The position numbers were made by a program, and so were the translations under genes. Shown here one piece after another: positions 8,626-17,794 of a DNA stretch of 64,000 bases (position 1 is its first letter; every line of letters begins with the position of its first letter). This stretch comes from Lachnospiraceae bacterium (lineage in GTDB: Bacteria; Bacillota; Clostridia; Lachnospirales; Lachnospiraceae), in contig JAFQLS010000013.1 in the NCBI GenBank assembly GCA_017396555.1, positions 1-64,000 of the forward strand, given 5' to 3'. The notes under the pieces were generated by a model. It was not told where the DNA came from. It searched no databases and was given only the letters and a program-made list of their open reading frames with translations.

Positions 8626-9532
8626 CGGCAATCTCCTCCAATACTTTTTCAAAATTGTATCCAAGCGCCTGCATTTCATATGTAAATACTTCCTCGAGAG
8701 TAAGAGGAAGGATATCAAGAAGAGCAGGAGACAAGTTGTTTAATTTACCTACTATTTCATCCTTATCGCCTCTTAATATCAGGTTTGTAACAGAACCTTT
8801 CTTATTAAAATTGAGGATATCTATATCTGTAAAAATTTCTTTATCATATTCTTTGTTAAATGCAATCTGTACCTTGAATAGAGAAGTTTTAAGATTGTTA
8901 ACCTCGCTTTGAAGAACTATTCCACCTTCATGAAGAAGAGCCAGCTGATCACAAACATCTTCAAGCTCTCTTAGTGAGTGCGAAGTGATAATTGCAGTCG
9001 CTTTTCTTTCCATAACATCTTCACATATGAGTCCCTTTACAAGGTTACGCATAACCGGGTCAAGTCCATCAAATGTTTCATCAAAGAAATAGTATTTTGG
9101 TTTAACGGCAAGTGCAAGGATAATTGCTGCCTGTCTTTTCATTCCCTTTGAAAAAGAGCGAATAGGAGCTTTGTATTTAAGCTTGAATGAATTAACAAGC
9201 TGTTCGAAATATTCCTTGTCAAAGCTTTCGTAAATTGAACTATAGAAGTCAGCCATTCTCTTTAGCGACGCTCCGGGAAGGAAGAATAACTCGTCTGAAA
9301 CATACATAAAATGTGATTTTATAGCGGGATTGTTATATACCTCTACATCATCTATTGTTATTTCGCCGGAATCTGCTTTGTATACTCCGGTCATCAATCT
9401 GATAAATGTTGATTTTCCGGCTCCGTTTGAACCAACCAGACCGTATATACAACCCTCTGGAATTTCGCAGGAAATATCCTTTAAGGCGGTGAATTTATCA
9501 AAAGTTTTTGTTGCATTTATAACTTTAATCAT
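8615..9532 (-). CDS. ABC transporter ATP-binding protein, YtrB/BcrA type
   Basis: 305 residues. Walker A is GSNGAGKST, the signature is FSKGMKRQ (a variant of LSGGQ, common in this branch) and Walker B runs YYFFDETFDGLDP. The C-terminal 90 residues form the extension seen in drug and antimicrobial-peptide exporters. It is the only ATPase in an operon with three permeases, so it presumably energises all of them. The ATG at 9532 lies inside the last codons of the GntR gene (ATGATTAA overlap). Confidence 0.9.
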   Translation of the reverse strand: MIKVINATKTFDKFTALKDISCEIPEGCIYGLVGSNGAGKSTFIRLMTGVYKADSGEITIDDVEVYNNPAIKSHFMYVSDELFFLPGASLKRMADFYSSIYESFDKEYFEQLVNSFKLKYKAPIRSFSKGMKRQAAIILALAVKPKYYFFDETFDGLDPVMRNLVKGLICEDVMERKATAIITSHSLRELEDVCDQLALLHEGGIVLQSEVNNLKTSLFKVQIAFNKEYDKEIFTDIDILNFNKKGSVTNLILRGDKDEIVGKLNNLSPALLDILPLTLEEVFTYEMQALGYNFEKVLEEIAGEK

Positions 9533-9911
9533 TTTTTTTATCTCCTTTCAGCATGAATGCATTATCCATACATTTAATCATTTCTTCTCTGGTTACACCT
9601 GCAAGAACAAGCTCGTACATTAATTTTTCTAAATCTCCAATCTGCTTTCTTTTGAGGCTGCTTAGGATATCCATAGCATTTTCGGTTATAAAACATCCTC
9701 TTCCCGGAACAGAGTAAATAAGACCGCGTCTGTCGAGCTCTGAATAGGCCTTTTGAATCGTATTAGGATTGATTGACAATTCAACTGACAGACTTCGAAC
9801 AGAAGGAATCTGTGAACCGGGAACTAAAATTCCGGTTAGAACAAATTGTTCAACTTGAGAAATAATCTGTTCATATACAGGTTGTCTTGACATAACATCT
9901 ATTCGAAACAT
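9525..9911 (-). CDS. GntR-family repressor, YtrA subfamily
   Basis: 128 residues. An N-terminal winged helix-turn-helix (PVYEQIISQVEQFVLTG, then IPSVRSLSVELSINPNTIQK, then the wing GRGCFI) is followed by a short C-terminal helical part of about 50 residues, the hallmark of the small YtrA type. Start chosen at 9911, where AAAGGAG precedes ATG; the longer frame lacks a site. It sits inside the ABC operon, and the matching operator lies on the operon promoter at 13293-13319, so autoregulation is likely. YtrA-type repressors are typically released by cell-wall antibiotics; the signal here is unknown. Confidence 0.9.
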   Translation of the reverse strand: MFRIDVMSRQPVYEQIISQVEQFVLTGILVPGSQIPSVRSLSVELSINPNTIQKAYSELDRRGLIYSVPGRGCFITENAMDILSSLKRKQIGDLEKLMYELVLAGVTREEMIKCMDNAFMLKGDKKND

Positions 9912-9915
9912 ATAA

Positions 9916-11634
9916 TTACTCCTTTCTAAGAATTTCTTGATACAAAGCATAAGACTTTGGTGTTTTTTCTGTGATATTTAGAAATAAAGTTTTAGTGTTA
10001 TCATTTATATCATAGTAAATTTTTATAAGGCCCGTATCCTGGTATTTTGCATCAAAATCATCATATTTAAGTGTAGAATCTTCCGTAGCTATTTCATATG
10101 AGGTTTTAACTATTTCACGACTCTCTTCAAGACTTAAGGAAGCAAGTTCCATACGATAAATTTCGTAAATATTTAAAATATCTGTTTCTGAATAGTCCTT
10201 ATTCGTATATATTTTAAAATCACTTATATATTCTGCATCGGGTAGTTTTGAAGCCAGCCTAATAAATTCATCATTTTCCAGTAAGGCACTAGGTATCAAA
10301 TTATGGTATTTATTTTCTTTGATTTCTAAATTTCTGTAGTATTTGGTTCCGTTTGAACAAATTAATACTTTTAAGTTTGTGTAACCTTCGGCATAATAAA
10401 AGAATCTATTGTTACCAGATGCATATACCTGTTTAGACATATCGATACTTTCTTTTATTGCATCCGAAATAACCTTTTTAGTTTCCGAATCTGTTATTTT
10501 TATTTTATTAATAACAGTTGAATAATAGGAATCATCATCTTCATATGACCATATGCGAGATGTGAATTTTACATAATCAATTTCATCTGCATCTGGTGTA
10601 AAACTCGTAGCCTTGTTACTTGTTATCAATATTGTGCTTATAATTAATATGTTAATTAATATAAGCACAGGTAGTCCAAGAATAGCAGACTTGAAGGTCT
10701 TAACAGTTCTGGTTGAAATAAATTCATATATAAAGTATACACATATGGCTGTAAAATATAAAAATAAGATTCCGGGTATGGTATAGTTTGCTTCTTCTCT
10801 ATAGTATATATATTCCACGATTCCGGTTATTGCCGGAAGGCAAACGAAAGTTGTCAATATACATCTTGTTATGGTTTGCACAATTCTGTTATTTATTTCA
10901 GAACCGGCATTTTCGCTTCTCTTAGTCTTGGACAAAATAATAGCAAGTATGAAATAAATAATAGCAATTGTTAATGTATATATAATTCCTGGAATATAGT
11001 CATAATTTTCGTAGGTAACTCCAAAATTATGTGTTAAAAGATTTAATTTTCCGTCAAGAAAAATAGCTTTATTATTACTGTCAAGGAAACAACATATTCT
11101 ATAAACAGAGCTGCTTATAAATGTAATTATAGCCTGTGGCAGCACCAATATAAGACCGGATACAACAATATGCGAAAAAAGTGTATTAGTCACTGACCAT
11201 GCAAGATAAATTGTTGATATAACCAAAAGGTATGTTACAAATAGTCCTATGAAGTAAGTGATTCTATCTAATGCGTTGTAGTCATCTGATAATGTAGGAA
11301 TTATTAGTGCAGACATCGGCAGGGCATAAGTAACAACTGATGCCATATATGAAAATGACGTACACACTATTGAGTTTGGAATAGAAAAATAAAAGTCGCT
11401 GGAATTCCTTCTGTGGAAAAAGCGTAGTATGTAAAAGGCCATTATTGGAATAAATGTTAAGTGTGCTGTCTGTGCGTAAATAGGAACAAGAATATCAGCG
11501 CCTCCTATACCAGTGCCTATAATAATTCCAAAAACACAAATTACCAATAAAATAGCAAACGCATCAATGGCAATGGTTGATAGTTGCTTTAAACCTTGAA
11601 TATAAAGTTTTGGATTAAATAGTTTATTTTTCAT
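9916..11634 (-). CDS. ABC transporter permease with large extracytoplasmic domain (copy B)
   Basis: 572 residues, paralogous to the permeases at 6979 and 11658. It opens MKNKLFNPKLYIQGLKQL, has FYFSIPNSIVC in the first cytosolic segment, membrane helices through about residue 345, and a soluble domain starting PDADEIDYVKFTSRI. AGGAG sits 10 bases before the ATG. The gene ends four bases before the GntR start, so all five genes are closely packed. Specific substrate unknown. Confidence 0.8.
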   Translation of the reverse strand: MKNKLFNPKLYIQGLKQLSTIAIDAFAILLVICVFGIIIGTGIGGADILVPIYAQTAHLTFIPIMAFYILRFFHRRNSSDFYFSIPNSIVCTSFSYMASVVTYALPMSALIIPTLSDDYNALDRITYFIGLFVTYLLVISTIYLAWSVTNTLFSHIVVSGLILVLPQAIITFISSSVYRICCFLDSNNKAIFLDGKLNLLTHNFGVTYENYDYIPGIIYTLTIAIIYFILAIILSKTKRSENAGSEINNRIVQTITRCILTTFVCLPAITGIVEYIYYREEANYTIPGILFLYFTAICVYFIYEFISTRTVKTFKSAILGLPVLILINILIISTILITSNKATSFTPDADEIDYVKFTSRIWSYEDDDSYYSTVINKIKITDSETKKVISDAIKESIDMSKQVYASGNNRFFYYAEGYTNLKVLICSNGTKYYRNLEIKENKYHNLIPSALLENDEFIRLASKLPDAEYISDFKIYTNKDYSETDILNIYEIYRMELASLSLEESREIVKTSYEIATEDSTLKYDDFDAKYQDTGLIKIYYDINDNTKTLFLNITEKTPKSYALYQEILRKE

Positions 11635-11657
11635 AATTTGGTTCTCCTGTATAAATG

Positions 11658-13262
11658 TTAATTTGTCAGATATTCCTGATATTTAGCATAAGCCTTTGGT
11701 GTGGCTTTTGTGATATCAATTATTAATGTGTAGTATCCTGGAAATGAATTTCCATTATCATATAATACATGTAATTTGTTGGAATTACTAAAATCATCCA
11801 AACCTGAATAGAAGTCATTTGTTAATTTGCAATTGTTGATTATCATTTCCTTTCTGCTTGCTTCATCTAATGCTTCGAATTCCTTTATGTATATATTGTA
11901 TATATCTAGAGCTTCAATAAAAATAAGTCCGTTAAATCCGTAACTTCCGTTAGTAATTGTTTTTGGTAGGTTAGAAGCTAATTCAATAAATTTATCAGTT
12001 TTTTCTATATTACTGAATAATTTGCTAAGATTATTTTCATCAATTCTTAGTTTTCTATATTCTGTTGAACCATTGGAACATATGGTAACTTTAATAGTTT
12101 TAAAGTTGTTATTTGGTGAGTCATATATTGGAACTCCATTAGCATCTAAATTTTTGGAATAAGCAACATTTTTATCAAGCAAATTTGCAATAATCTCTAA
12201 GGACTCAGTATCGCTAACCTTAGTTTTAGCATATATTAAATGCATATATGGGTCTACATCGTGAGAAGGTGAACCATTTTCAATGATAACATAATCAATC
12301 TCAGCTGCTGTAGGTGTAAAGGAAGCAAAGGATTTGCAAATTAGCAGAATTGCTCCTGAAATTACTATGTTAAAGGTAATAATAATCAAAACTCCCGTAA
12401 GTGCTCTTGACTTTGTTTTATTCTGTTTGGTTTTGTATATATTCCATAGAACATAGATGCAAATAACTGCAAGAAAAATAGCTATCGAAGCAATTATAGG
12501 TAAACCTACTTGCTTTCCATAATAAATAGTCCTGATAATACTATGCAAAGGAAATAGACAAGTTGCCGAACAGATGTAAATACTTACAAATGTCAGGAGC
12601 GCATTTTGAGCAGATTTAACTTTAGTTAATACTAATATAGCCAATATTGTTAATATAAGAGCAAATATAGTTGTATATATAATTCCTGATAAAGAATTAT
12701 AATTGTAGTCAGAAATATGTGGTTTAATACCAATGTTATTAGTTAATAAGTTTAATTCTCCATTTAATAAAGGGTAGATTTTGCTTTTGTCAAGATAAGA
12801 ACAAAGCTTATATACTGTTTTGGCGATATATGTAATAAGTGCCTGAGGTGATAATATGATAAGAGATAAAGCAAAACACAAGTAATTATTATCAGTTAGT
12901 GACCATGCAAGTAAAAATGCAGATATAAATAGCAAATTTGCAACAAATAATCCACAAAATCCCATCAAAATAGATGGAATCAACAAAATAACAAACGAAT
13001 AGGTAAGTAGTGCTGTAGTATATGAGAAAATTATACATGCTCTTGTATATTCTGTTTGGTCTGTTTTGAATAGTTTGGTAACATAATTATGCATATAAAA
13101 AGCAAATATAGCTATGAGATATACATTTGTAAGTAAATAACTTGTAGCAGGAATAATTATGGGTACTATTATAGAAGATGCACATATTATCAGAGCTACC
13201 AATACGAATTGCTTTAATCCTGCAAGATAAAGTTTTAAATTAAAAAATTTTTTGCTTTTCAT
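11658..13262 (-). CDS. ABC transporter permease-like protein (copy C)
   Basis: 534 residues, first gene of the operon. It opens MKSKKFFNLKLYLAGLKQF and shares the layout of the other two permeases, with a soluble tail starting PTAAEIDYVIIENGS. It is more divergent: the FYFSIP-type motif in the first cytosolic loop is lost (it reads KTDQTEYTRACIIF). Start at 13262 is chosen for GGAGG eight or nine bases upstream; the longer frame runs through the promoter and operator. It may be a partner subunit of copy B or a degenerate duplicate. Confidence 0.75.
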   Translation of the reverse strand: MKSKKFFNLKLYLAGLKQFVLVALIICASSIIVPIIIPATSYLLTNVYLIAIFAFYMHNYVTKLFKTDQTEYTRACIIFSYTTALLTYSFVILLIPSILMGFCGLFVANLLFISAFLLAWSLTDNNYLCFALSLIILSPQALITYIAKTVYKLCSYLDKSKIYPLLNGELNLLTNNIGIKPHISDYNYNSLSGIIYTTIFALILTILAILVLTKVKSAQNALLTFVSIYICSATCLFPLHSIIRTIYYGKQVGLPIIASIAIFLAVICIYVLWNIYKTKQNKTKSRALTGVLIIITFNIVISGAILLICKSFASFTPTAAEIDYVIIENGSPSHDVDPYMHLIYAKTKVSDTESLEIIANLLDKNVAYSKNLDANGVPIYDSPNNNFKTIKVTICSNGSTEYRKLRIDENNLSKLFSNIEKTDKFIELASNLPKTITNGSYGFNGLIFIEALDIYNIYIKEFEALDEASRKEMIINNCKLTNDFYSGLDDFSNSNKLHVLYDNGNSFPGYYTLIIDITKATPKAYAKYQEYLTN

Positions 13263-13292
13263 AAATATATTCCTCCATTTATAAAATGTATC

Positions 13293-13348
13293 AAGTGTAC
13301 TATTCGAACTAGTACACTTAATATAATGCATAAAATATATCTTGTCAA
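13293..13348 (-). promoter_or_regulatory. Promoter and YtrA-type operator of the ABC operon
   Basis: On the minus strand TTGACA (13348-13343) and TATATT (13325-13320) are 17 bases apart. Directly downstream is a perfect 10-bp inverted repeat, AAGTGTACTA and TAGTACACTT, with a 7-base spacer (13293-13319). It fits AGTGTA-N13-TACACT, which is the spacing I recall for the Bacillus YtrA operator. A repressor bound there would cover the start site. Confidence 0.85.
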
Positions 13349-13349
13349 G

Positions 13350-13391
13350 GGAAAAATGAAAAATGCCACAACCTAAGAAGATTGTGACATT
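13350..13391 (-). terminator. Terminator of the peptidase gene
   Basis: Read on the minus strand, AATGTCACAA and TTGTGGCATT form a 10-bp stem around an 11-base loop, followed by TTTCATTTTT. It ends the gene at 13411 before the ABC promoter. Confidence 0.75.
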
Positions 13392-13410
13392 TGCTCTAAT
13401 TCAATATCTA

Positions 13411-14139
13411 TTATTCTTTATAAAAATGCTGATAATCAACGGTTCCTTCCCATTCACCGCCCCATTTGAATCCTCTCTTAATGAATGCGTTGTAGCATAC
13501 ATCTCCTTTTTCTATTTTGTGTTCAAAATCCTTTGTTCTGTCTGCATATTCTGTAGCATTTATAGGTAGAATATTACGGTCGCCATATTCTGTTCTAACA
13601 TAAGGATTGTACAGTGGATTGATGTCAACTGCCATACCATAGCTATGGTCGGATAAGGTATTTGTACCATCAACAAATCTATAGCAGAAAGCCGATGAAT
13701 TATTGTCTGCCATGGATTTGTCATCGTTAGCATTGTATTCGTCAATTAATTTAATTTTTTCTATTTGATACTTGGCATCATAGAGTTCTTTGAAAATCTC
13801 TACAATATCTAAAGCAATTGCAGAATTAACGATTAATTCACCTTCTTTAATATTATTATCAAAATCATAATATTTTACTTTTACATATCTAAGATTATCA
13901 AGAGAATAATCACAATCCTGTGGGTACGATTTGCCGGTTATGCGTGCCTTTATCTCGTCGGAAACAGGCTCGAAATAAAATCCTTCTGCGTATGTAATTC
14001 TAAGAACTTCTGATAAATCTTCTTCAGTAGATATTGTAGTGGTTTGCATTGTAGTCTCCTTATTATTATCTTCTTGCTTACAACTGGTTAATAGAATAGA
14101 AGATATTATTATAAATGTTATGATGTAAATATTCTTCAT
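13411..14139 (-). CDS. Lipoprotein of the M15 D-Ala-D-Ala carboxypeptidase-like family
   Basis: 242 residues. A lipobox LLTSC (Cys 20) gives an exported, lipid-anchored protein. The C-terminal half has the M15 zinc site: SDHSYGMAVDINPLYNP supplies His and Asp, and YQHF near the end supplies the last His. M15 enzymes trim peptidoglycan stem peptides or cut L-Ala-D-Glu bonds. A GAGAGG site precedes the ATG and TATAAT is at 14164-14159 on the minus strand. It is adjacent to, but separately transcribed from, the cell-wall-stress-type ABC operon. Confidence 0.85.
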   Translation of the reverse strand: MKNIYIITFIIISSILLTSCKQEDNNKETTMQTTTISTEEDLSEVLRITYAEGFYFEPVSDEIKARITGKSYPQDCDYSLDNLRYVKVKYYDFDNNIKEGELIVNSAIALDIVEIFKELYDAKYQIEKIKLIDEYNANDDKSMADNNSSAFCYRFVDGTNTLSDHSYGMAVDINPLYNPYVRTEYGDRNILPINATEYADRTKDFEHKIEKGDVCYNAFIKRGFKWGGEWEGTVDYQHFYKE

Positions 14140-14239
14140 AGTAACCTCTCATTTGTGTATTATATTAATTATGGTAACATATATTTGCGAAAAATGCACA
14201 TAATAAAGGTGTAAATATTTTAGAAATGGAGGAAAATTT

Positions 14240-14563
14240 ATGCCATTATTAGATTGTAGTGTAAGAACATGCTATTATAATAAGGAAAATAGCTGTTGCC
14301 TTGAGGGAATTAAAGTAGAGGGTAGTGAAGCAGATAAGCCATCAGCTACTTTATGTGCAAGCTTTAGAAAAAAGACGGGTGATACATTAACAAATAAGTG
14401 TAGTTGTTCTATGAATCCTACAGAACATTCGTCTGTAGATTGTATGGCCACCCACTGCGTATACAATAGCGGTTTATACTGTATGGCAGATAAGATTGGT
14501 ATCTGTGGTAGCAGTGCAAAGCAGAGCGAAGAAACAGAATGTGGAACCTTTAAAAAAAAGTAA
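14240..14563 (+). CDS. Cysteine-rich protein with two DUF1540 domains
   Basis: 107 residues with two copies of the DUF1540 pattern, one at about 4-45 (LLDCSVRTCYYNKENSCC...CASF) and one at about 65-104 (VDCMATHCVYNSGLYC...CGTF). The spacing of cysteines suggests a small metal-binding fold. The family is common in Clostridia and has no established function. AGGAGG-like GGAGG precedes the ATG. It stands alone, followed by a hairpin. Confidence 0.85.
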   Translation: MPLLDCSVRTCYYNKENSCCLEGIKVEGSEADKPSATLCASFRKKTGDTLTNKCSCSMNPTEHSSVDCMATHCVYNSGLYCMADKIGICGSSAKQSEETECGTFKKK

Positions 14564-14580
14564 AAAAGTTGTAATTTGTG

Positions 14581-14611
14581 AATCACCAACTGGTTTATCC
14601 GGTTGGTGATT
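14581..14611 (+). terminator. Hairpin after the DUF1540 gene
   Basis: AATCACCAAC and GTTGGTGATT form a 10-bp stem; the T run after it is weak. Confidence 0.6.
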
Positions 14612-14663
14612 ACTTGTAAATAAAATATGAACAAAATTAGTTTATAAATAGCTAAAAAAACTA

Positions 14664-14692
14664 TTGACAACATAATATGGTAGTGGTATTAT
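14664..14692 (+). promoter_or_regulatory. Promoter of infC-rpmI-rplT
   Basis: TTGACA (14664-14669) and TATTAT (14687-14692) are 17 bases apart. Confidence 0.8.
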
Positions 14693-14698
14693 ATCAGA

Positions 14699-14870
14699 GT
14701 TGATTAAGACCGATTATGTATCGGCAAGAAGCAGAGTATCCACTCTCACCGGGTAACAGTTAAGACTCGTTCACTCCGGTACTGATATTTAGAATACTAT
14801 TACATATAATGTGTTGTGATATTAATCTGGTATTAAGTGGATAGTCTGACTATCCACTTTTTTTATTTTA
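14699..14870 (+). promoter_or_regulatory. L20-type attenuator leader of infC operon
   Basis: A roughly 190-base leader precedes infC. TATCCACT at 14737-14744 is exactly complementary to AGTGGATA at 14836-14843. That second copy is also the 5' arm of a strong terminator (AAGTGGATAG, five-base loop, CTATCCACTT, T run, 14835-14865). The two pairings are mutually exclusive, the layout of the Firmicutes L20 leader, in which ribosomal protein L20 binding favours the terminator. Confidence 0.85.
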
Positions 14871-14889
14871 ACTTTGGAGGTGTACTACT

Positions 14890-15396
14890 ATTAGCGATTT
14901 AATGATTAACGAACAGATTAGAGACAAAGAGATTCGTTTGATAGGCGAAGACGGCGAACAGCTTGGAATTATGTCTGCAAAAGATGCATACAAGCTTGCG
15001 AAGGAAGCAGATCTTGACCTTGTTAAGATTGCACCAAATGCAAAGCCACCGGTATGTAAGATTATTGATTACGGTAAGTATCGATATGAACTTGCTAGGA
15101 AAGAAAAAGAAGCAAAGAAAAAGCAGAAGGTTATTGATGTTAAAGAAGTACGTTTGTCACCAAACATTGAATCTAACGACCTTAATACCAAGGCAAATAT
15201 GGCAAGAAAGTTCCTTGTTAAAGGTGATAAGGTTAAGGTTACATTGCGCTTCAGAGGTAGAGAAATGGCACATATGGCAAGTAGCATGCATGTTTTAGAT
15301 GATTTTGCAAAGTTGCTTGATGATGTTGCTGTTATCGAGAAACCTGCTAAGTTAGAAGGAAGAAGTATGCAGATGGTATTAGCAGAAAAAAAATAA
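14890..15396 (+). CDS. infC: Translation initiation factor IF-3, probable AUU start
   Basis: 168 residues with the AUU start. IF-3 binds the 30S subunit and checks the initiator codon. The N-domain starts [18 protein letters not shown] and the C-domain contains [16 protein letters not shown] place the start at the ATT at 14890: GGAGG (14876-14880) lies nine bases before it, while the in-frame ATG at 14902 is 21 bases away. AUU starts are a known autoregulatory feature of infC, since IF-3 discriminates against them. First gene of infC-rpmI-rplT behind the attenuator. Confidence 0.92.
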   Translation: MSDLMINEQIRDKEIRLIGEDGEQLGIMSAKDAYKLAKEADLDLVKIAPNAKPPVCKIIDYGKYRYELARKEKEAKKKQKVIDVKEVRLSPNIESNDLNTKANMARKFLVKGDKVKVTLRFRGREMAHMASSMHVLDDFAKLLDDVAVIEKPAKLEGRSMQMVLAEKK

Positions 15397-15424
15397 TATT
15401 TACGATATTAAGGAGGATAATATA

Positions 15425-15622
15425 ATGCCAAAAATGAAAACAAGCAAAGCAGCAGCTAAGCGTTTTAAGAAAACAGGTACAGGACAGTTAAAGAGAATGA
15501 AGGCTTACAAGAGCCATATCTTAACAAAGAAGTCTGCTAAGAGAAAGAGAAATCTTAGAAAAGCAGCTATGACAGATAGCACAAATATCAAGAACATGAA
15601 GAAGATTTTACCATATTTATAA
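15425..15622 (+). CDS. rpmI: 50S ribosomal protein L35
   Basis: 65 residues, full length, very basic: [20 protein letters not shown] start and the conserved [17 protein letters not shown] stretch. AGGAGG precedes the ATG. It lies 28 bases after infC and 24 before rplT, the standard operon order. Confidence 0.97.
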   Translation: MPKMKTSKAAAKRFKKTGTGQLKRMKAYKSHILTKKSAKRKRNLRKAAMTDSTNIKNMKKILPYL

Positions 15623-15646
15623 TAAATTGATAGGAGGAAGACTGAA

Positions 15647-16003
15647 ATGGCAAGAATTAAAGGCGGAATGAACGCTAGAAAGAAACATAATAGAGTATTA
15701 AAGTTAGCTAAAGGTTACAGAGGCTCAAGATCTAAGCAGTACAGAGTAGCTAAGCAGTCAGTTATGAGAGCATTAACAAGCTCATATGCTGGTAGAAAAG
15801 AAAGAAAGAGACAGTTCAGACAGTTATGGATTGCAAGAATTAACGCTGCAGCAAGAATTAACGGATTATCATACAGCAAATTTATGTATGGTTTAAAGTT
15901 AGCTGGTGTTGAAATGAACAGAAAGATGTTAGCAGAAATGGCTGTTAACGATGCAGAAGGATTTGCTAAACTTGCAGAAGTAGCAAAGGCTAAGCTTGCA
16001 TAA
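15647..16003 (+). CDS. rplT: 50S ribosomal protein L20
   Basis: 118 residues, full length. The N-terminal basic arm ([20 protein letters not shown]) and the globular end with [15 protein letters not shown] are typical. L20 helps 50S assembly and, by family knowledge, binds the leader of its own operon to repress it. Followed by a strong terminator. Confidence 0.97.
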   Translation: MARIKGGMNARKKHNRVLKLAKGYRGSRSKQYRVAKQSVMRALTSSYAGRKERKRQFRQLWIARINAAARINGLSYSKFMYGLKLAGVEMNRKMLAEMAVNDAEGFAKLAEVAKAKLA

Positions 16004-16020
16004 TTAATAAATTAATTACG

Positions 16021-16048
16021 TCCGGTACCAAAAGGTGCCGGATTTTTT
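16021..16048 (+). terminator. Terminator of infC-rpmI-rplT
   Basis: TCCGGTACC, AAAA loop, GGTGCCGGA, then six T. Confidence 0.92.
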
Positions 16049-16117
16049 CGTAAAATTTTGAATAAAAAAATTTAAATACCATATACTATAGAAGAACAAT
16101 AAAAAAGAAAAAATCCC

Positions 16118-16145
16118 TTGACAATTCTTGCTCCGGGTGTATAAT
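16118..16145 (+). promoter_or_regulatory. Promoter of tRNA-Asn
   Basis: Consensus TTGACA (16118-16123) and TATAAT (16140-16145) with a 16-base spacer. Confidence 0.85.
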
Positions 16146-16172
16146 ACTTTATAGGTTTTCAAAACTGAATAT

Positions 16173-16244
16173 TCCTCGATAGCTCAATGGTAGAGCACAC
16201 GGCTGTTAACCGTGGGGTTGTTGGTTCGAGCCCAACTCGGGGAG
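16173..16244 (+). tRNA. tRNA-Asn (anticodon GTT)
   Basis: Cloverleaf folds: acceptor TCCTCGA with TCGGGGA, D-loop AGCTCAATGGTAGAGC, anticodon arm with loop CTGTTAA giving GTT, and T-arm GTTGGTTCGAGCCCAAC. CCA is not encoded. Confidence 0.95.
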
Positions 16245-16250
16245 CTAAAA

Positions 16251-16282
16251 AAAATCCGTAGACAATTTGCCTACGGATTTTT
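16251..16282. terminator. Terminator shared by tRNA-Asn and the flavodiiron gene
   Basis: AAATCCGTAG and CTACGGATTT stem with a nine-base loop; A run on the left and T run on the right make it work in both directions between convergent genes. Confidence 0.9.
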
Positions 16283-16297
16283 GTATTAGTAAAATTA

Positions 16298-17452
16298 TTA
16301 TTTGCAAAGTTCATCAGCTAAAGCTTTTATCTGATTTTCATTTTCTTCATACATTGAAGAAAGAATACTAACAGTATTTTCGGCTAATGTAATATTCTTA
16401 CTCTTTTCAAGCATTCCCTTCATGATTCTGGTAGCCATAGGAGCCCAGCTTCCATTTTCGATAAATGCTACAGTGCGGTTGCTATAATTACGTTCTGTTA
16501 AGTGATTAATGAACTCTCTCATAAATGGAAAGATTTCACCGTTGTATGTGGTTGTTGCCAAAACCATTTTGCTATAGCGAAAGGCATCTTCAACGGCTTC
16601 GGCCATATCACATCTGGCAAGATCATTAACTACTACTTTAGGACAGCCTTTTTCTTCAAGCTGTTTAGCTAATTCCATTACAGCTTTCCTGGTGTTGCCA
16701 TAGACAGAGGTATAAGAAATAACTATACCATCTTCCTCAGGCTGATAACTTGACCAGGTATCATATAAATTAATATAATATTCAAGATTTTCTGTTAATA
16801 TTGGTCCGTGAAGAGGACATATAATCTGAATGTCTAGTCCGGCAGCTTTCTTAAGAAGCGTCTGAACAGGAGCACCATATTTGCCAACGATACCAAAGTA
16901 ATAACGTCTTGCTTCACATGCCCAGTCTTCATCCACATCTAAAGCGCCAAATTTACCAAATCCGTCAGCGGAGAAGAGAACCTTATCCGTGCTATCATAT
17001 GTTACAATAACTTCTGGCCAGTGAACCATTGGAGCTGTAACAAATGTAAGTTCGTGTTTCCCGAGAGATAATGTATCTCCTTCTTTTACTATAGTGCGTC
17101 TGTCTTCATAATCATAGCCATAGAAATTCTTCATCATTTCAAATGCCTTAGCAGAAGCTACGACAGTAGCATTAGGATAAGCATTTGTGAAGCTTAAGAT
17201 GTTGGCAGAATGGTCAGGTTCCATATGTTGAACTATAAGGTAGTCTGGTGTTCTGTCATCGAGTGCTGTCTTAATGTTATTAAGCCATTCATTGCCGAAA
17301 TTGGCATCTACGCTATCCATTATTGCTATCTTTTCGTCCATAATTACATATGAATTATATGCCATGCCATTAGGAACGTCATACTGTCCTTCAAATAAAT
17401 CAATGTTATGGTCGTTAACTCCTATGTATTTGATATCATTTGTTATTGTCAT
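16298..17452 (-). CDS. Flavodiiron protein (FprA type)
   Basis: 384 residues. The N-terminal metallo-beta-lactamase-like domain carries the diiron ligands (HMEPDH, then the His in MVHWPE, an Asp in SADGFGKF and the His in PLHGP). The C-terminal flavodoxin domain (from about 250) has the FMN loop SYTSVYGNTRKA. Such proteins reduce O2 to water or NO to N2O and protect anaerobes from oxygen or nitrosative stress; length and two-domain form match the simple class A type without added rubredoxin. AGGAGG-like GGAGG precedes the ATG. Monocistronic. Confidence 0.92.
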   Translation of the reverse strand: MTITNDIKYIGVNDHNIDLFEGQYDVPNGMAYNSYVIMDEKIAIMDSVDANFGNEWLNNIKTALDDRTPDYLIVQHMEPDHSANILSFTNAYPNATVVASAKAFEMMKNFYGYDYEDRRTIVKEGDTLSLGKHELTFVTAPMVHWPEVIVTYDSTDKVLFSADGFGKFGALDVDEDWACEARRYYFGIVGKYGAPVQTLLKKAAGLDIQIICPLHGPILTENLEYYINLYDTWSSYQPEEDGIVISYTSVYGNTRKAVMELAKQLEEKGCPKVVVNDLARCDMAEAVEDAFRYSKMVLATTTYNGEIFPFMREFINHLTERNYSNRTVAFIENGSWAPMATRIMKGMLEKSKNITLAENTVSILSSMYEENENQIKALADELCK

Positions 17453-17587
17453 ATAAATATCCTCCGTTCTTTGTTGAATTGTTAAAATTCCAAAAATGAG
17501 TATAACATAGATTTAATATTTATTAAATAGAAAAAAACACCATATAATCCAAATTTAATGATAAGGATTATACAGTGTTATAGGTAA

Positions 17588-17671
17588 TGCACTTGATGGG
17601 ACTTGAACCCACACCTGGGAACCCAGACATGAACCTGAATCATGCGCGTATGCCAATTCCGCCACAAGTGC
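17588..17671 (-). tRNA. tRNA-Leu (anticodon CAG)
   Basis: Class II tRNA: acceptor GCACTTG with CAAGTGC, anticodon loop TTCAGGT giving CAG, long variable arm (CTGGG/CCCAG) and T-arm GTGGGTTCAAGTCCCAT. On the minus strand TTGACT and TATTAT, 17 bases apart, lie upstream. Confidence 0.95.
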
Positions 17672-17794
17672 TTATCAACGAATAAAATAATATCATCATA
17701 TTGAAAAAAAGTCAATAATAGTAAAAAAGTTGTTGACAAATATCTTTCATCGTGATAATATAATACACGCGTTCGAGATAAACGAATGTGGTAA

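Noticed and set aside
14275..14673. Minus-strand 132-residue frame over the DUF1540 gene
   Set aside because: It lies opposite a clear domain-bearing gene, lacks a ribosome site and is composed of shadow sequence.
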